Of a stretch of DNA of 26,380 nt, positions 1 through 7,794 are shown in pieces. Each line of letters begins with the position of its first letter. Positions within the stretch are counted from its first letter, which is position 1. Source of the stretch: an uncultured bacterium (GTDB taxonomy: Bacteria; Cyanobacteriota; Vampirovibrionia; Gastranaerophilales; Gastranaerophilaceae); NCBI GenBank assembly GCA_949299435.1, contig CASGAK010000032.1:1-26380 (forward strand), given 5' to 3'. The notes under the pieces were generated by a model that was given only the letters and a program-made list of their open reading frames with translations, made no database searches and had not been told where the DNA came from. The translations under genes and the position numbers were made by a program.

Positions 1-1
1 A

Positions 2-85
2 CATAATGCTTTACAGACTGAGTATGACAGTATAAAAGGCGTCATAGAAAAGAATGTGGAACGTGGATTCAAAGCATTTTCATAA
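2..85 (+). CDS. 3' end of an unidentified gene, cut by the window edge
   Basis: An open frame runs from the first bases to a TAA stop at 83-85, giving 27 residues that end in ERGFKAFS. The tail is rich in Lys, Glu and Asn and looks like a helical C-terminus, in keeping with the composition of neighbouring genes. A strong Rho-independent terminator begins about 20 nt after the stop, which supports a real gene end in this frame. The fragment is too short to assign a family. It may belong to the same locus as the following cpaE/cpaF-like pair, but the terminator and new promoter between them suggest separate transcripts. Confidence 0.45.
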   Translation, partial: HNALQTEYDSIKGVIEKNVERGFKAFS

Positions 86-106
86 AAGAGATTAAGGATA
101 GCTGGG

Positions 107-144
107 AAACTCCATCTGAGGTAATTATCAGGTGGAGTTTTTAT
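107..144 (+). terminator. Rho-independent terminator
   Basis: Left arm 107-119 pairs with right arm 128-140 over 13 bp with one G-T wobble and an 8-nt loop, and the T-run 138-142 follows. It lies directly after the truncated gene and ends that transcript before the cpaE-like promoter. Confidence 0.85.
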
Positions 145-155
145 ATGTTAATTTC

Positions 156-184
156 TTGCCCTAGCTATTGTGCTGTGCTAGAAT
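156..184 (+). promoter_or_regulatory. sigma70-type promoter of the cpaE/cpaF-like pair
   Basis: A -35 box TTGCCC (156-161), a 17-bp spacer and a -10 box TAGAAT (179-184) preceded by TGC form an extended -10. The predicted start near 191 leaves a leader of about 18 nt carrying an AGGGATAGG Shine-Dalgarno stretch before the ATG at 209. Confidence 0.55.
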
Positions 185-208
185 TTTATCGTAGGGATAG
201 GTACTTTT

Positions 209-1411
209 ATGAGTGAAAATATTTCAACAATTATATTATCAGAATCTGAGTCGACAAAAGAAGTTTTAAGGCGATATTTAAAAGAATTTGGTAAGTTTGA
301 TTGTCTTGAAGAAATTAAGGATTTTTCGGAGATATATAACACGCTTTCAAGTCTTTCAAAGTCACTTTTAATAGTCGATGTATCTTCTGATTTTGCAAAA
401 TACAAAGATTTTATAACCAATTTGTCTGCAGCTGCTCCAAATTGTAAAATTGTCGCAATTTCAGACAATCCCTCTGTAGAATTAATTGTTAAATTAATGC
501 GTGCAGGGGCAAAGGATTTTTTAGCTGTTCCTATAATAAAAACAGAGTTTTTGCATGTATTGGAAAAAATTTATGAACAATTAAATGATAGTAATACTAG
601 AGAAAATAAATGTAGAGTAATTACTGTTTTTTCAAATAAAGGCGGGATAGGAAAAACCTCCATTGCATCAAATTTAGCTCTGGAATTAGCTAAGATAACA
701 AAAGAAAATGTAGCTCTAGTTGATTTAAATTTTCAGTTAGGCGATATAACATCGTTTTTTGATATAAAACCTTCATTTAATATTTCTTATATGCTGCAAA
801 ATTTAGATAAAATAAGCAGTGACTTTTTGTTGAATACTGTCGAAAAATATAAGGATACCAGTTTATATGTCTTGGCCGATCCACCTTATTTCAAGCAGGC
901 TGAAAATATTTCCAAAAATCAAATATCAAAACTTTTTGAAAAACTTAAAGAAACTTTTTCCTATGTAGTTGTAGATACAGACGCTACTTTCGATGGAAAG
1001 ACAGTGACAGCATTGGATAATTCGGATTTGATATTTTTAGTGACTATAGTTAATCTTCCTGCTTTAAGAAATTGTCAAAGAATATTGGATTTATTTTCTA
1101 AATTGGGCTATGACTCTGAAAAAACTCAAATTGTAATAAATCGTTATATGGAAAATGATGACATAAAAATTGAAGATGTTGAAAAGGTTTTGGAAAAATC
1201 TGTATATTGGAAAATTCCTAATAATTATTTTACTATGATGTCAGCTATAAATAAGGGAATTTCGGTATCAGAAGTTAATCCCGAGTCTAATGTAGCAATC
1301 AGTTATAAAGAATTTGCCATGTCAGTTTCAGATATGGTGTATCGAAATAAATTGATAAAAAAATATTCTAATTCCCAAATAGATAATATAAATGATATAT
1401 TGAGAGGATAA
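209..1411 (+). CDS. CpaE/MinD-like ATPase with N-terminal receiver-like domain
   Basis: A 400-aa protein of the CpaE/TadZ type (SIMIBI class, ParA/MinD superfamily), proteins that localise pilus or secretion machines at the inner face of the membrane. Residues 1-125 have a response-regulator fold pattern (hydrophobic strand ending at D57, then VAISD and AGAKDFLAVPI), but the usual N-terminal acidic pair and the conserved Lys-Pro are not evident, so it looks like a pseudo-receiver. Residues 136-385 are the ATPase: deviant Walker A KGGIGKTS at 144-151, the switch VDLNFQLGD at 171-179, and Walker B-like VVVDTDATFDG. The next gene starts on the base after the stop, so the two are almost certainly co-translated. 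The Walker A is intact, unlike the partner's. CpaE/TadZ is preferred to plain MinD because of the N-terminal domain and the CpaF-like neighbour. Confidence 0.85.
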   Translation: MSENISTIILSESESTKEVLRRYLKEFGKFDCLEEIKDFSEIYNTLSSLSKSLLIVDVSSDFAKYKDFITNLSAAAPNCKIVAISDNPSVELIVKLMRAGAKDFLAVPIIKTEFLHVLEKIYEQLNDSNTRENKCRVITVFSNKGGIGKTSIASNLALELAKITKENVALVDLNFQLGDITSFFDIKPSFNISYMLQNLDKISSDFLLNTVEKYKDTSLYVLADPPYFKQAENISKNQISKLFEKLKETFSYVVVDTDATFDGKTVTALDNSDLIFLVTIVNLPALRNCQRILDLFSKLGYDSEKTQIVINRYMENDDIKIEDVEKVLEKSVYWKIPNNYFTMMSAINKGISVSEVNPESNVAISYKEFAMSVSDMVYRNKLIKKYSNSQIDNINDILRG

Positions 1412-2659
1412 ATGACTTTAAAAGACAGATTAAAAAATATAGAAAATAATACGCCGGAAATTGTAGAAGAATTTTCATTTAATGACTATATAGTAGACGC
1501 AATATCTCAAAAAATATCTACGATTCCTGTGTGGTATGAATATGATTATTCTGAACAATTTGAACTTATATTAAGTTTTTTAGATAGTAAATTGAATACT
1601 GAATTTGAGGATTTAGAGCTTTCTGAAACCGAAAAAAAAGCTATAGCGGAAGAGTTTTTGCGTAATAATAACGGTTTTGGAATTTTGGATAAATTACTTG
1701 CAAAGAAAAATTGCAGCTCAGTGATGGTAAATTCTTTAGGAATTGTTTATTTGGAAAATAAAGGTCGTTATGAAAAAACAGACTTGGTATTAAGTAATAA
1801 GCAGTATTCATCAATAATATCAAGGTTTAAATCAACTTCTCCTGTATTAAAAGTCAGAGAAAATAATTTTTATATAACGTTAATAACACCTCCTGTTGCG
1901 GATAATATGTTGATTATAAAGAAAATAAAAGATATATATGATACTTTTTCTGATCTGACTCAAAACGGATTAATATCTTCCGAGTTACAGAAGTTTATGG
2001 AATATATAATAAGAACTAAAAAGAATATTATTATATCTGGGCAATCTGATTCGCATGTGAATGAATTTATGAAAATAATTATAAATTCAATAAATGAAAC
2101 TAATCAAATAGCTGTTATAGAAGACAGTTTAATGTATAGGCCGAATATGGATAATATATCATCTTTTTCAGTGACATCACTGGACGATATTGAATATCAA
2201 AATATATTATCCACAGTTGCAGATTTAAACCCTGATTATATAGTATCTCAAATTAAAGATTATAAGAAATTTCTTTCTTTGTATTTAAATATCAATGACT
2301 TAACTAGAGGCATACTCACTCAAATAAGTGCAAGCTCAATTACTGATGTGACGAATAGGCTTGTCAATATGGGAATGATTGCGTTGAAATCAACAGAAAA
2401 ACAAGCAAAATTAAAGTTAGCATCGACTTTCGATTATGTTATTTATCTTGAAAATTTATCAAAAGATTCATATCGTATATCTTCAATAATGGAAATTACA
2501 TCAACTAAGTCTTCATCTCTTGTTTTGAATGAAGTTGTGAGATTTGTGGGCGACGGGTATGTGCTTGATTTTGAGGAGGATTATCCATATGATGAAGGGC
2601 TTGAATTGGATAGTCTAGAGCAGAATGCGTTAACAAATTTTCGTTCACGTTTAAGATAG
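1412..2659 (+). CDS. CpaF/TadA-like secretion ATPase homologue, catalytically degenerate
   Basis: A 415-aa protein following the CpaF/TadA (type II/IV secretion ATPase) domain order: a helical N-terminal region (1-80), an N-terminal domain around 85-175, and a RecA-like core at 195-370. The fold can be followed by aligning short segments with the family, but the catalytic motifs are gone. The Walker A position (family GGTGSGKTT after IxISG) reads QSDSHVNE at 211-218. The position of MRPDRIIVGEVRG reads LNPDYIVSQIKDY (272-284), lacking Glu and Arg. The TTIHANS box reads TQISASS (303-309), lacking His. VIEDS (235-239) remains of the VTIED strand. It probably cannot hydrolyse ATP and may be a structural partner of the upstream CpaE-like protein. 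The frame is intact and composition matches neighbours, so it is not a decaying pseudogene. AGAGG just inside the upstream gene is the likely Shine-Dalgarno. Confidence 0.75.
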   Translation: MTLKDRLKNIENNTPEIVEEFSFNDYIVDAISQKISTIPVWYEYDYSEQFELILSFLDSKLNTEFEDLELSETEKKAIAEEFLRNNNGFGILDKLLAKKNCSSVMVNSLGIVYLENKGRYEKTDLVLSNKQYSSIISRFKSTSPVLKVRENNFYITLITPPVADNMLIIKKIKDIYDTFSDLTQNGLISSELQKFMEYIIRTKKNIIISGQSDSHVNEFMKIIINSINETNQIAVIEDSLMYRPNMDNISSFSVTSLDDIEYQNILSTVADLNPDYIVSQIKDYKKFLSLYLNINDLTRGILTQISASSITDVTNRLVNMGMIALKSTEKQAKLKLASTFDYVIYLENLSKDSYRISSIMEITSTKSSSLVLNEVVRFVGDGYVLDFEEDYPYDEGLELDSLEQNALTNFRSRLR

Positions 2660-3677
2660 ATTTAGATTTGAATTCTTTTTTTCTTTGATTATCAACTTTT
2701 TCAACGTGTTGTCTAATCAGGTTGCTTTCTTTAAATTTTGAACTTATTATATCCATGCCTGGAGTAATATATTTGGGCATAAGTATTTTATTGACTAAAT
2801 AACTTATTGGTTGCGTGAATATAAGACAAGATGCGACACCACCTATTGTTTTAAGTATTTTATTTTTTACAATTAAATAATTCTGATATTCTTTTAATGA
2901 GGTTTTTAACGCAATTGCGGTATTGTCTTTTCCATATATTTTTTGAGTATGTGGCAGAATTTCTTTATATTTTTTATAAACTCTTTTAGGTATTTTAGCA
3001 TCAATCGAGTTATTTATAAGATTTTGGTTAAGCTCAAATATTTTTTCGGCATTTTTTTCAGCAAAAGCAAATAATTTTTCAGGATTTGCAGATTCCATAG
3101 CAAAGTAGCCTGTAAAATATCTGTAAATTTTTTTGAGAAAATTATCATTTTTCTTAATTTCAGATAACTCGTTAATTCTGTTTTGCAAAGAAGTCCTAAG
3201 CAGTTTTTTAAATTCATCTTTATTTTCTAAATGCTCAGGAAGGCATTGTTCAATAACGCTTTTAGAGTGTCTGTATATTCCGTCTTTTGCATTTATTGAA
3301 AGTTTGTCACTAATGATTTTACCCATAGGAGATGTAATTTTTTGTCCTATAATAGTAGCTGCAGATGGGAGTATAAAAAATGTAAGAGCCTGCCTTATTA
3401 CTTCTTTCATACCTCTTTTACTGCTTGGTGAGAATTTATTTTTATCGTTTTTGTACTTATCATATATATCGGCACCTAAGTACATAAAAGCCGGAATCCA
3501 TAGTGCAAAAGTTAAATTGGGAGCTATTTCATTTACTGTAGCTCCGACTTCACTTGAATACATAAGAGTTCTTACCGCCCAGCTGTTTAGGGGGTCTTTA
3601 TATTTTTTTTCTTCGTGTTCTTTATGGTTAAGTTTTGGTCCTAAAGAGTTTGTAGTATGATCTAATTTAACAGGCAT
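2505..3677 (-). CDS. Conserved hypothetical protein with hydrophobic segments
   Basis: A 390-aa protein of a family I associate with Gastranaerophilales. I cannot assign a function. Residues 30-65 (NSWAVRTLMYSSEVGA onward) and 90-110 (RQALTFFILPSAATIIG) are hydrophobic and could be membrane-associated; a third hydrophobic stretch lies near 275-300. The middle is Lys/Glu-rich and helical. The last 50 residues or so are rich in His, Gln and Pro, unlike the rest, and are encoded antisense to the end of the cpaF-like gene, so the older C-terminus may have been near KSIL. The ATG at 3677 is chosen because it starts the conserved part; the Shine-Dalgarno is weak (GAG). A -10-like TATAAT lies at 3704-3699 on this strand. 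It is divergent from uvrB. Confidence 0.7.
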   Translation of the reverse strand: MPVKLDHTTNSLGPKLNHKEHEEKKYKDPLNSWAVRTLMYSSEVGATVNEIAPNLTFALWIPAFMYLGADIYDKYKNDKNKFSPSSKRGMKEVIRQALTFFILPSAATIIGQKITSPMGKIISDKLSINAKDGIYRHSKSVIEQCLPEHLENKDEFKKLLRTSLQNRINELSEIKKNDNFLKKIYRYFTGYFAMESANPEKLFAFAEKNAEKIFELNQNLINNSIDAKIPKRVYKKYKEILPHTQKIYGKDNTAIALKTSLKEYQNYLIVKNKILKTIGGVASCLIFTQPISYLVNKILMPKYITPGMDIISSKFKESNLIRQHVEKVDNQRKKEFKSKSILNVNENLLTHSALDYPIQALHHMDNPPQNQAHTRRPQISQLHSKQEMKT

Positions 3678-3726
3678 GATTTAATTCTCGGTTTGTATAT
3701 TATACAATACTCATAAATAATCTTTT

Positions 3727-3758
3727 TTGCTATGGAAAAGTGATATATTTGATATAAA
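3727..3758 (+). promoter_or_regulatory. Probable uvrB promoter giving a very short or absent leader
   Basis: The -10-like TATAAA lies at 3753-3758, only 8 nt before the uvrB ATG. The -35 is poor: TTGCTA at 3727-3732 leaves a long 20-bp spacer. No Shine-Dalgarno sequence precedes the ATG, consistent with a leaderless or near-leaderless mRNA. Confidence 0.35.
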
Positions 3759-3766
3759 ATTTTTGT

Positions 3767-5761
3767 ATGGAAAAGAGAAAGTTTAAAATACATTCAAAAT
3801 ATTCACCGGCTGGAGATCAGCCAAAGGCAATTGATGCTTTGACAGAAGGGATACTTTCAGGAGATGATTCTCAAACTCTTTTAGGTATTACAGGTTCCGG
3901 AAAAACTTTTACAATAGCTAACGTAATAGAACGAATCCAAAAACCTACATTAATTATTGCTCATAATAAAACTCTTGCAGCACAATTATATAATGAATTT
4001 AAAGAACTTTTTCCTGATAATGCTGTGGAATATTTTATAAGTTATTACGATTATTATCAACCTGAGGCATATATTCCACGCACTGACACTTATATAGAAA
4101 AATCAGCTTCAATAAATGATGAAATTGACCGACTCCGTCATAATTCAACTCGAAGTCTTTATGAACGAAATGATGTAATCATAGTTGCATCAGTTAGCTG
4201 TATCTACGGTCTGGGGCTCCCTGAAAATTATTTTAGAGGCTCTGTTGAGTTAAAAGTCGGAGATGAAATTGAACGAGATGATCTATTAAGGCATTTAGTA
4301 AGTGTACAGTATAAGCGTAATGATTTGGTGCTTGAAAGATCAACTTTCAGAGCTAGGGGGGATATTGTAGAAATTATGCCTTCTTATGAAAAAATTGTTA
4401 CGCGAATTTACTTTTTCGGAGATGAAATCGAGAAAATTGTCCGAATTGATAACGTATCAGGTGAAATTTTGGAAACTCCCTCAAGTGTTGTTATATATCC
4501 TGCAGTACATTATTTATCTTATGATGAAAATACAGATGAAACGCTTGATTTGATAAGGCAAGAGCTTGCAGTCCGCTTGAAAGAATTGGAAGCTGAAAAT
4601 AAACTTGTAGAAGCACAACGCCTTTCACAACGGGTTAAATATGATATTGAAATGATAAAAGAAATGGGCTATTGCTCTGGGATTGAAAATTATTCAAGAA
4701 TTATTGAGCGACGTCCGCCCGGTAGTCCGCCTGCTACCCTATTGGATTATTTTCAAGGGGATTTTCTGACTGTGATTGATGAATCCCATGTTACATTGCC
4801 ACAATTGAAGGGTATGTCCCATGGTGACGCAGCAAGAAAAGATACTTTAATTGAATATGGATTTAGATTGCCTTGTGCTAAAGATAACAGACCTTTGACA
4901 AATGATGAATTTTTCTCAAGAGTGCATCAAAAAATTTATATATCTGCAACTCCTGGAGAATTTGAGCGAAAGACTTCTGCTCAGTTGGTAGAACAAATTA
5001 TTCGTCCTACAGGGCTTGTCGATCCGAAAATTTCTGTAAGACCAATAGATTCTCAAATTAATGATTTGAAAAATGAGATTAAAAAAAGAACAGATAAAGA
5101 TGAGCGTGTACTGATTACGACTTTAACAAAGCGTATGGCGGAAGATTTAACGGACTTCTTTATACAGGAGGGAATAAGAGTCAGATATTTGCATTCTGAA
5201 ATACAATCCCTTGAGCGTGTTGAAATTTTGCGTGATTTACGACTGGGTGAATTTGATGTGCTGATTGGTGTAAACCTTTTGAGAGAAGGACTTGATATTC
5301 CAGAAGTTTCACTTGTCGCGATTATGGACGCTGATAAAGAAGGATTTTTAAGAAGTGAGACAAGTCTTATACAGACAATCGGTCGTGCAGCTCGTAATGC
5401 TTGTGGTGAAGTAATTATGTATGCTGATAAAATTACAGACAGTATGAAAAAAGCAATCGATGAAACCAATCGAAGACGTGAAATTCAAATTGCTCATAAT
5501 AAAAAGTATGGCATTGTACCGCAAACTATTAAAAAGCCAATTGAAAATAATCTACTATCTCTTGTTGCAAGTTATCGTGACTTAGAAGATATTGTTGCAG
5601 AAGAAATGGTAGATTTAGGAATTGATAAAAAAGACTTGCCGAAGTTAATCGACAAGCTCGAAAAAGATATGCATAAAGCTGCTAAAATTTTAGATTTTGA
5701 AAGAGCAGCAGAAATCCGTGATAAACTTAAAAAGTTGAGGGAGGTTGCTGAGTCCCCTTAG
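3767..5761 (+). CDS. uvrB: Excinuclease ABC subunit B
   Basis: UvrB, the damage-verifying helicase-like subunit of nucleotide excision repair; it receives DNA from UvrA and recruits UvrC. At 664 aa it is the usual length. Walker A GITGSGKT is at 40-47, the beta-hairpin that grips the damaged strand is at about 94-112 (YDYYQPEAYIPRTDTYIEK), DESHVTLPQLKGM marks the helicase motif region near 340, and LLREGLDIPEVSLV and QTIGRAARN are the late helicase motifs. The C-terminal UVR domain that contacts UvrC occupies about 620-660 (AAKILDFERAAEIRDKLKKLR). The start at this ATG gives the standard N-terminus (FKIHSKYSPAGDQPKAI). The last 35 nt overlap the convergent membrane-protein gene. uvrA and uvrC are not in the window. 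Confidence 0.97.
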   Translation: MEKRKFKIHSKYSPAGDQPKAIDALTEGILSGDDSQTLLGITGSGKTFTIANVIERIQKPTLIIAHNKTLAAQLYNEFKELFPDNAVEYFISYYDYYQPEAYIPRTDTYIEKSASINDEIDRLRHNSTRSLYERNDVIIVASVSCIYGLGLPENYFRGSVELKVGDEIERDDLLRHLVSVQYKRNDLVLERSTFRARGDIVEIMPSYEKIVTRIYFFGDEIEKIVRIDNVSGEILETPSSVVIYPAVHYLSYDENTDETLDLIRQELAVRLKELEAENKLVEAQRLSQRVKYDIEMIKEMGYCSGIENYSRIIERRPPGSPPATLLDYFQGDFLTVIDESHVTLPQLKGMSHGDAARKDTLIEYGFRLPCAKDNRPLTNDEFFSRVHQKIYISATPGEFERKTSAQLVEQIIRPTGLVDPKISVRPIDSQINDLKNEIKKRTDKDERVLITTLTKRMAEDLTDFFIQEGIRVRYLHSEIQSLERVEILRDLRLGEFDVLIGVNLLREGLDIPEVSLVAIMDADKEGFLRSETSLIQTIGRAARNACGEVIMYADKITDSMKKAIDETNRRREIQIAHNKKYGIVPQTIKKPIENNLLSLVASYRDLEDIVAEEMVDLGIDKKDLPKLIDKLEKDMHKAAKILDFERAAEIRDKLKKLREVAESP

Positions 5762-6515
5762 ATTTTCTAAGTGCAGCGATTTCTTCTTTTTCTTTTTTCT
5801 TTTCAGCTTTCTTTTCTGCCTGGTGCAGAGCCTCATAGTTCAATTGTCCCAGATAGTTGCCTACTACAGCTGCGTTGAATACAACTGTCATACACCAGAT
5901 GAAATAGGTTACGAAATTATCAAGCCCGATAAATAACCAGCAAAGATATGTGATTGTACCGGTGAGTAATGCATCAATTATACCTATTTGTATGCTTAGC
6001 CAAATTAGCTGGATAAGAACATCTATACAAGAATCAGATATTGCTTTTAAATCGAACGCATCGACAAAACTGAATCGTTTTGAAAACAGCATTAGCACAG
6101 TAACAACAATAGAGCCGCATACGGCATAGGTAATATAAGTTGCTGCTTGTGATATCCAAGTTACTGAAATCATAGGATAAAAGGTATTAATTAAATAATA
6201 TGCGATACCTCCATTAATAGCTACAGCTGGTGCTATTGCTATCAATGTGCGAAATGAATCAAAAAATAAACTGAAAGGATTCATTGTCGGCATAATTCGT
6301 TCCCTAAAATTCATTACATTATTTGCACATTTGACAATTGTTCCAAATATTATTATAAAGCTCAAAAATGCTAATATTAAAAACCAAACATTTCCGCTCA
6401 TGCCTTTGGCATACATATATGTTGCACCAAATACAGGCAGAGTGAAAATTATATATTGTTCTAGTGCGTGGGGCTCATTTGTTGATTCTTCAATAGCGTC
6501 ACGTATAGATGCCAT
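5727..6515 (-). CDS. Multi-pass membrane protein, possibly DUF4013-like
   Basis: A 262-aa protein with about six hydrophobic helices: roughly 22-38, 44-62, 90-115, 122-145, 168-190 and 195-225. It ends in a charged Lys/Glu tail (KKAEKKKEKEEIAALRKSKG) that is probably cytoplasmic. The segment with SFVDAFDLKAISDSCIDVLIQLIW resembles the C-terminal half of DUF4013 proteins, whose function is unknown; this is a weak resemblance. The ATG at 6515 is preceded by GGAG with 7-nt spacing. It has its own promoter in the 76-bp gap after the histidine kinase gene and overlaps the end of uvrB by 35 nt tail to tail. Confidence 0.7.
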   Translation of the reverse strand: MASIRDAIEESTNEPHALEQYIIFTLPVFGATYMYAKGMSGNVWFLILAFLSFIIIFGTIVKCANNVMNFRERIMPTMNPFSLFFDSFRTLIAIAPAVAINGGIAYYLINTFYPMISVTWISQAATYITYAVCGSIVVTVLMLFSKRFSFVDAFDLKAISDSCIDVLIQLIWLSIQIGIIDALLTGTITYLCWLFIGLDNFVTYFIWCMTVVFNAAVVGNYLGQLNYEALHQAEKKAEKKKEKEEIAALRKSKGTQQPPSTF

Positions 6516-6548
6516 ATCTTAACTCCTCTCTTTTCTTATTACTCTTCC

Positions 6549-6577
6549 AATATAACATATTTATATATATCGGGCAA
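6549..6577 (-). promoter_or_regulatory. Promoter of the multi-pass membrane protein gene
   Basis: On the minus strand, TTGCCC (6577-6572), a 17-bp spacer and TATATT (6554-6549) preceded by TGT form an extended -10. Transcription would start near 6542, leaving a short leader with GGAG. The promoter lies after the stop of the upstream operon, so this gene can be expressed independently. Confidence 0.6.
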
Positions 6578-6591
6578 TACTTTAATTTATG

Positions 6592-7794
6592 TTATATAGG
6601 TAAATTTATTATAAATTCAGCTCCCTTGTCTTTTTCGCTAACTAGTGAAATTTTTCCCTTATGCATTAGTACTAATTCTTTCGTAATTGTAAGTCCAAGA
6701 CCTGTTGAATTTTGGGTTTGGTTTATTTGTTCAAATTTTTTAAATATTTTTTTATGAAACTTTTTTTCAATGCCGCAACCGTTGTCTTTTATTCTTATTT
6801 CAATGTATTTTCGTTTTTGTTTTGTATGTATTTCAATTGTTTCATTTTGCGGAGAAAATTTTATTGCATTATTGATTAAATTAAATAAAATTTGTTGCAG
6901 TTTTGTATAATCTGCTGTGATTTGAGTATTATTTGTGTCGATTTTAAGGGTAATATTTTTCTTTGCTAAAAGCGGAGTAAGGATATTTATAGTTTCTGTT
7001 ATACAATTTGATATTTCAAATCTTTTTAAATTGAGTGACATTGTCCCTGATTCAAGTTTTGAGATGTCAAGGACTTCATTTATCATTGCTAAAAGGTTTA
7101 TTCCTGAGGTTTGAATATCTTTTATATATTCTAACTGCTTTTCATTTAAATTCCCTAGTTTCGGATTTTGGAGCAGTTCCGAAAATCCGATAATTGAATT
7201 GAGAGGGGTGCGTAATTCATGTGATATGTTTGATAAAAATCGGTTTTTAATTTTGTCTGTTTCTAATATTTTTTTGTTTTGTTTTTTTATAATTTTATAG
7301 GCTTTTTCAGTTTCAATAAGTCCTTTTTGCAAAGCCTCAGTCTGCATTTTCATAATTTGCGTAAGTTCCAAATCTTTAATTATGTTGGAAATTATTTGAG
7401 AAATTAAATGAAATGTTTTTCTTGTTTTTTCTGAAAAAGGTTTGTCTGATGCGATAATTAAAATCCCATAGACTGATTTATGAATTTTTAAGTGTTCTGC
7501 AATTTGGTATTTGTCAAAGATATTTAATTTGTCATTTGATATTTTACAGTCAGGGTTGTATAGGAATTTTTTTTCTGTATTGTCTATTGGAATTTCTTTT
7601 GGAGGGTTTTTACAGTTGAAAGAGTATTCTAAACGAAGGTTTTCAGGGGTTAGAAAATATATAAGTCCGGATTTGAAACTAAGTATTTTTCCAAGTCCTT
7701 TAAAAATATCATTTGTATTTTTTATATCCCCTGCAAAAAACACTTCAAGGTTTTGGAGTGTTTTTTCTAAAATATCATTATTACTTTTATTCAC
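6592..7794 (-). CDS. Soluble sensor histidine kinase, orphan
   Basis: A 400-aa kinase with no signal peptide or membrane helix. Residues 1-140 are probably a GAF-like sensor domain (FLTPENLRLEYSF, GILIIASDKPFSE), followed by a coiled coil at about 140-185. The HisKA domain carries FLSNISHELRTPLNSIIGF with phospho-acceptor H192. HATPase_c has the N box (NLINNAIKFSP), G1 box (DNGCGI) and G2 box (GLGLTITKEL) and ends with the protein. The start is GTG, sharing its G with the hpt stop (TAGTG), with GGAG upstream, so translation is coupled. It is the last gene of the operon. No response regulator is encoded nearby, so its partner lies elsewhere. The cytosolic sensor domain suggests an internal signal. 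Confidence 0.9.
   Translation of the reverse strand: MNKSNNDILEKTLQNLEVFFAGDIKNTNDIFKGLGKILSFKSGLIYFLTPENLRLEYSFNCKNPPKEIPIDNTEKKFLYNPDCKISNDKLNIFDKYQIAEHLKIHKSVYGILIIASDKPFSEKTRKTFHLISQIISNIIKDLELTQIMKMQTEALQKGLIETEKAYKIIKKQNKKILETDKIKNRFLSNISHELRTPLNSIIGFSELLQNPKLGNLNEKQLEYIKDIQTSGINLLAMINEVLDISKLESGTMSLNLKRFEISNCITETINILTPLLAKKNITLKIDTNNTQITADYTKLQQILFNLINNAIKFSPQNETIEIHTKQKRKYIEIRIKDNGCGIEKKFHKKIFKKFEQINQTQNSTGLGLTITKELVLMHKGKISLVSEKDKGAEFIINLPI

Noticed and set aside
3133..3660. A long open frame on the plus strand (175 aa, hydrophobic).
   Set aside because: It lies fully antisense to the 390-aa minus-strand gene, has no Shine-Dalgarno, and its hydrophobic composition follows from reading the opposite strand of Lys/Asn/Glu-rich coding sequence.
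5053..5469. An open frame on the minus strand inside uvrB (138 aa, Ser/Ile-rich).
   Set aside because: It is antisense to conserved helicase motifs of uvrB and has no ribosome-binding site.
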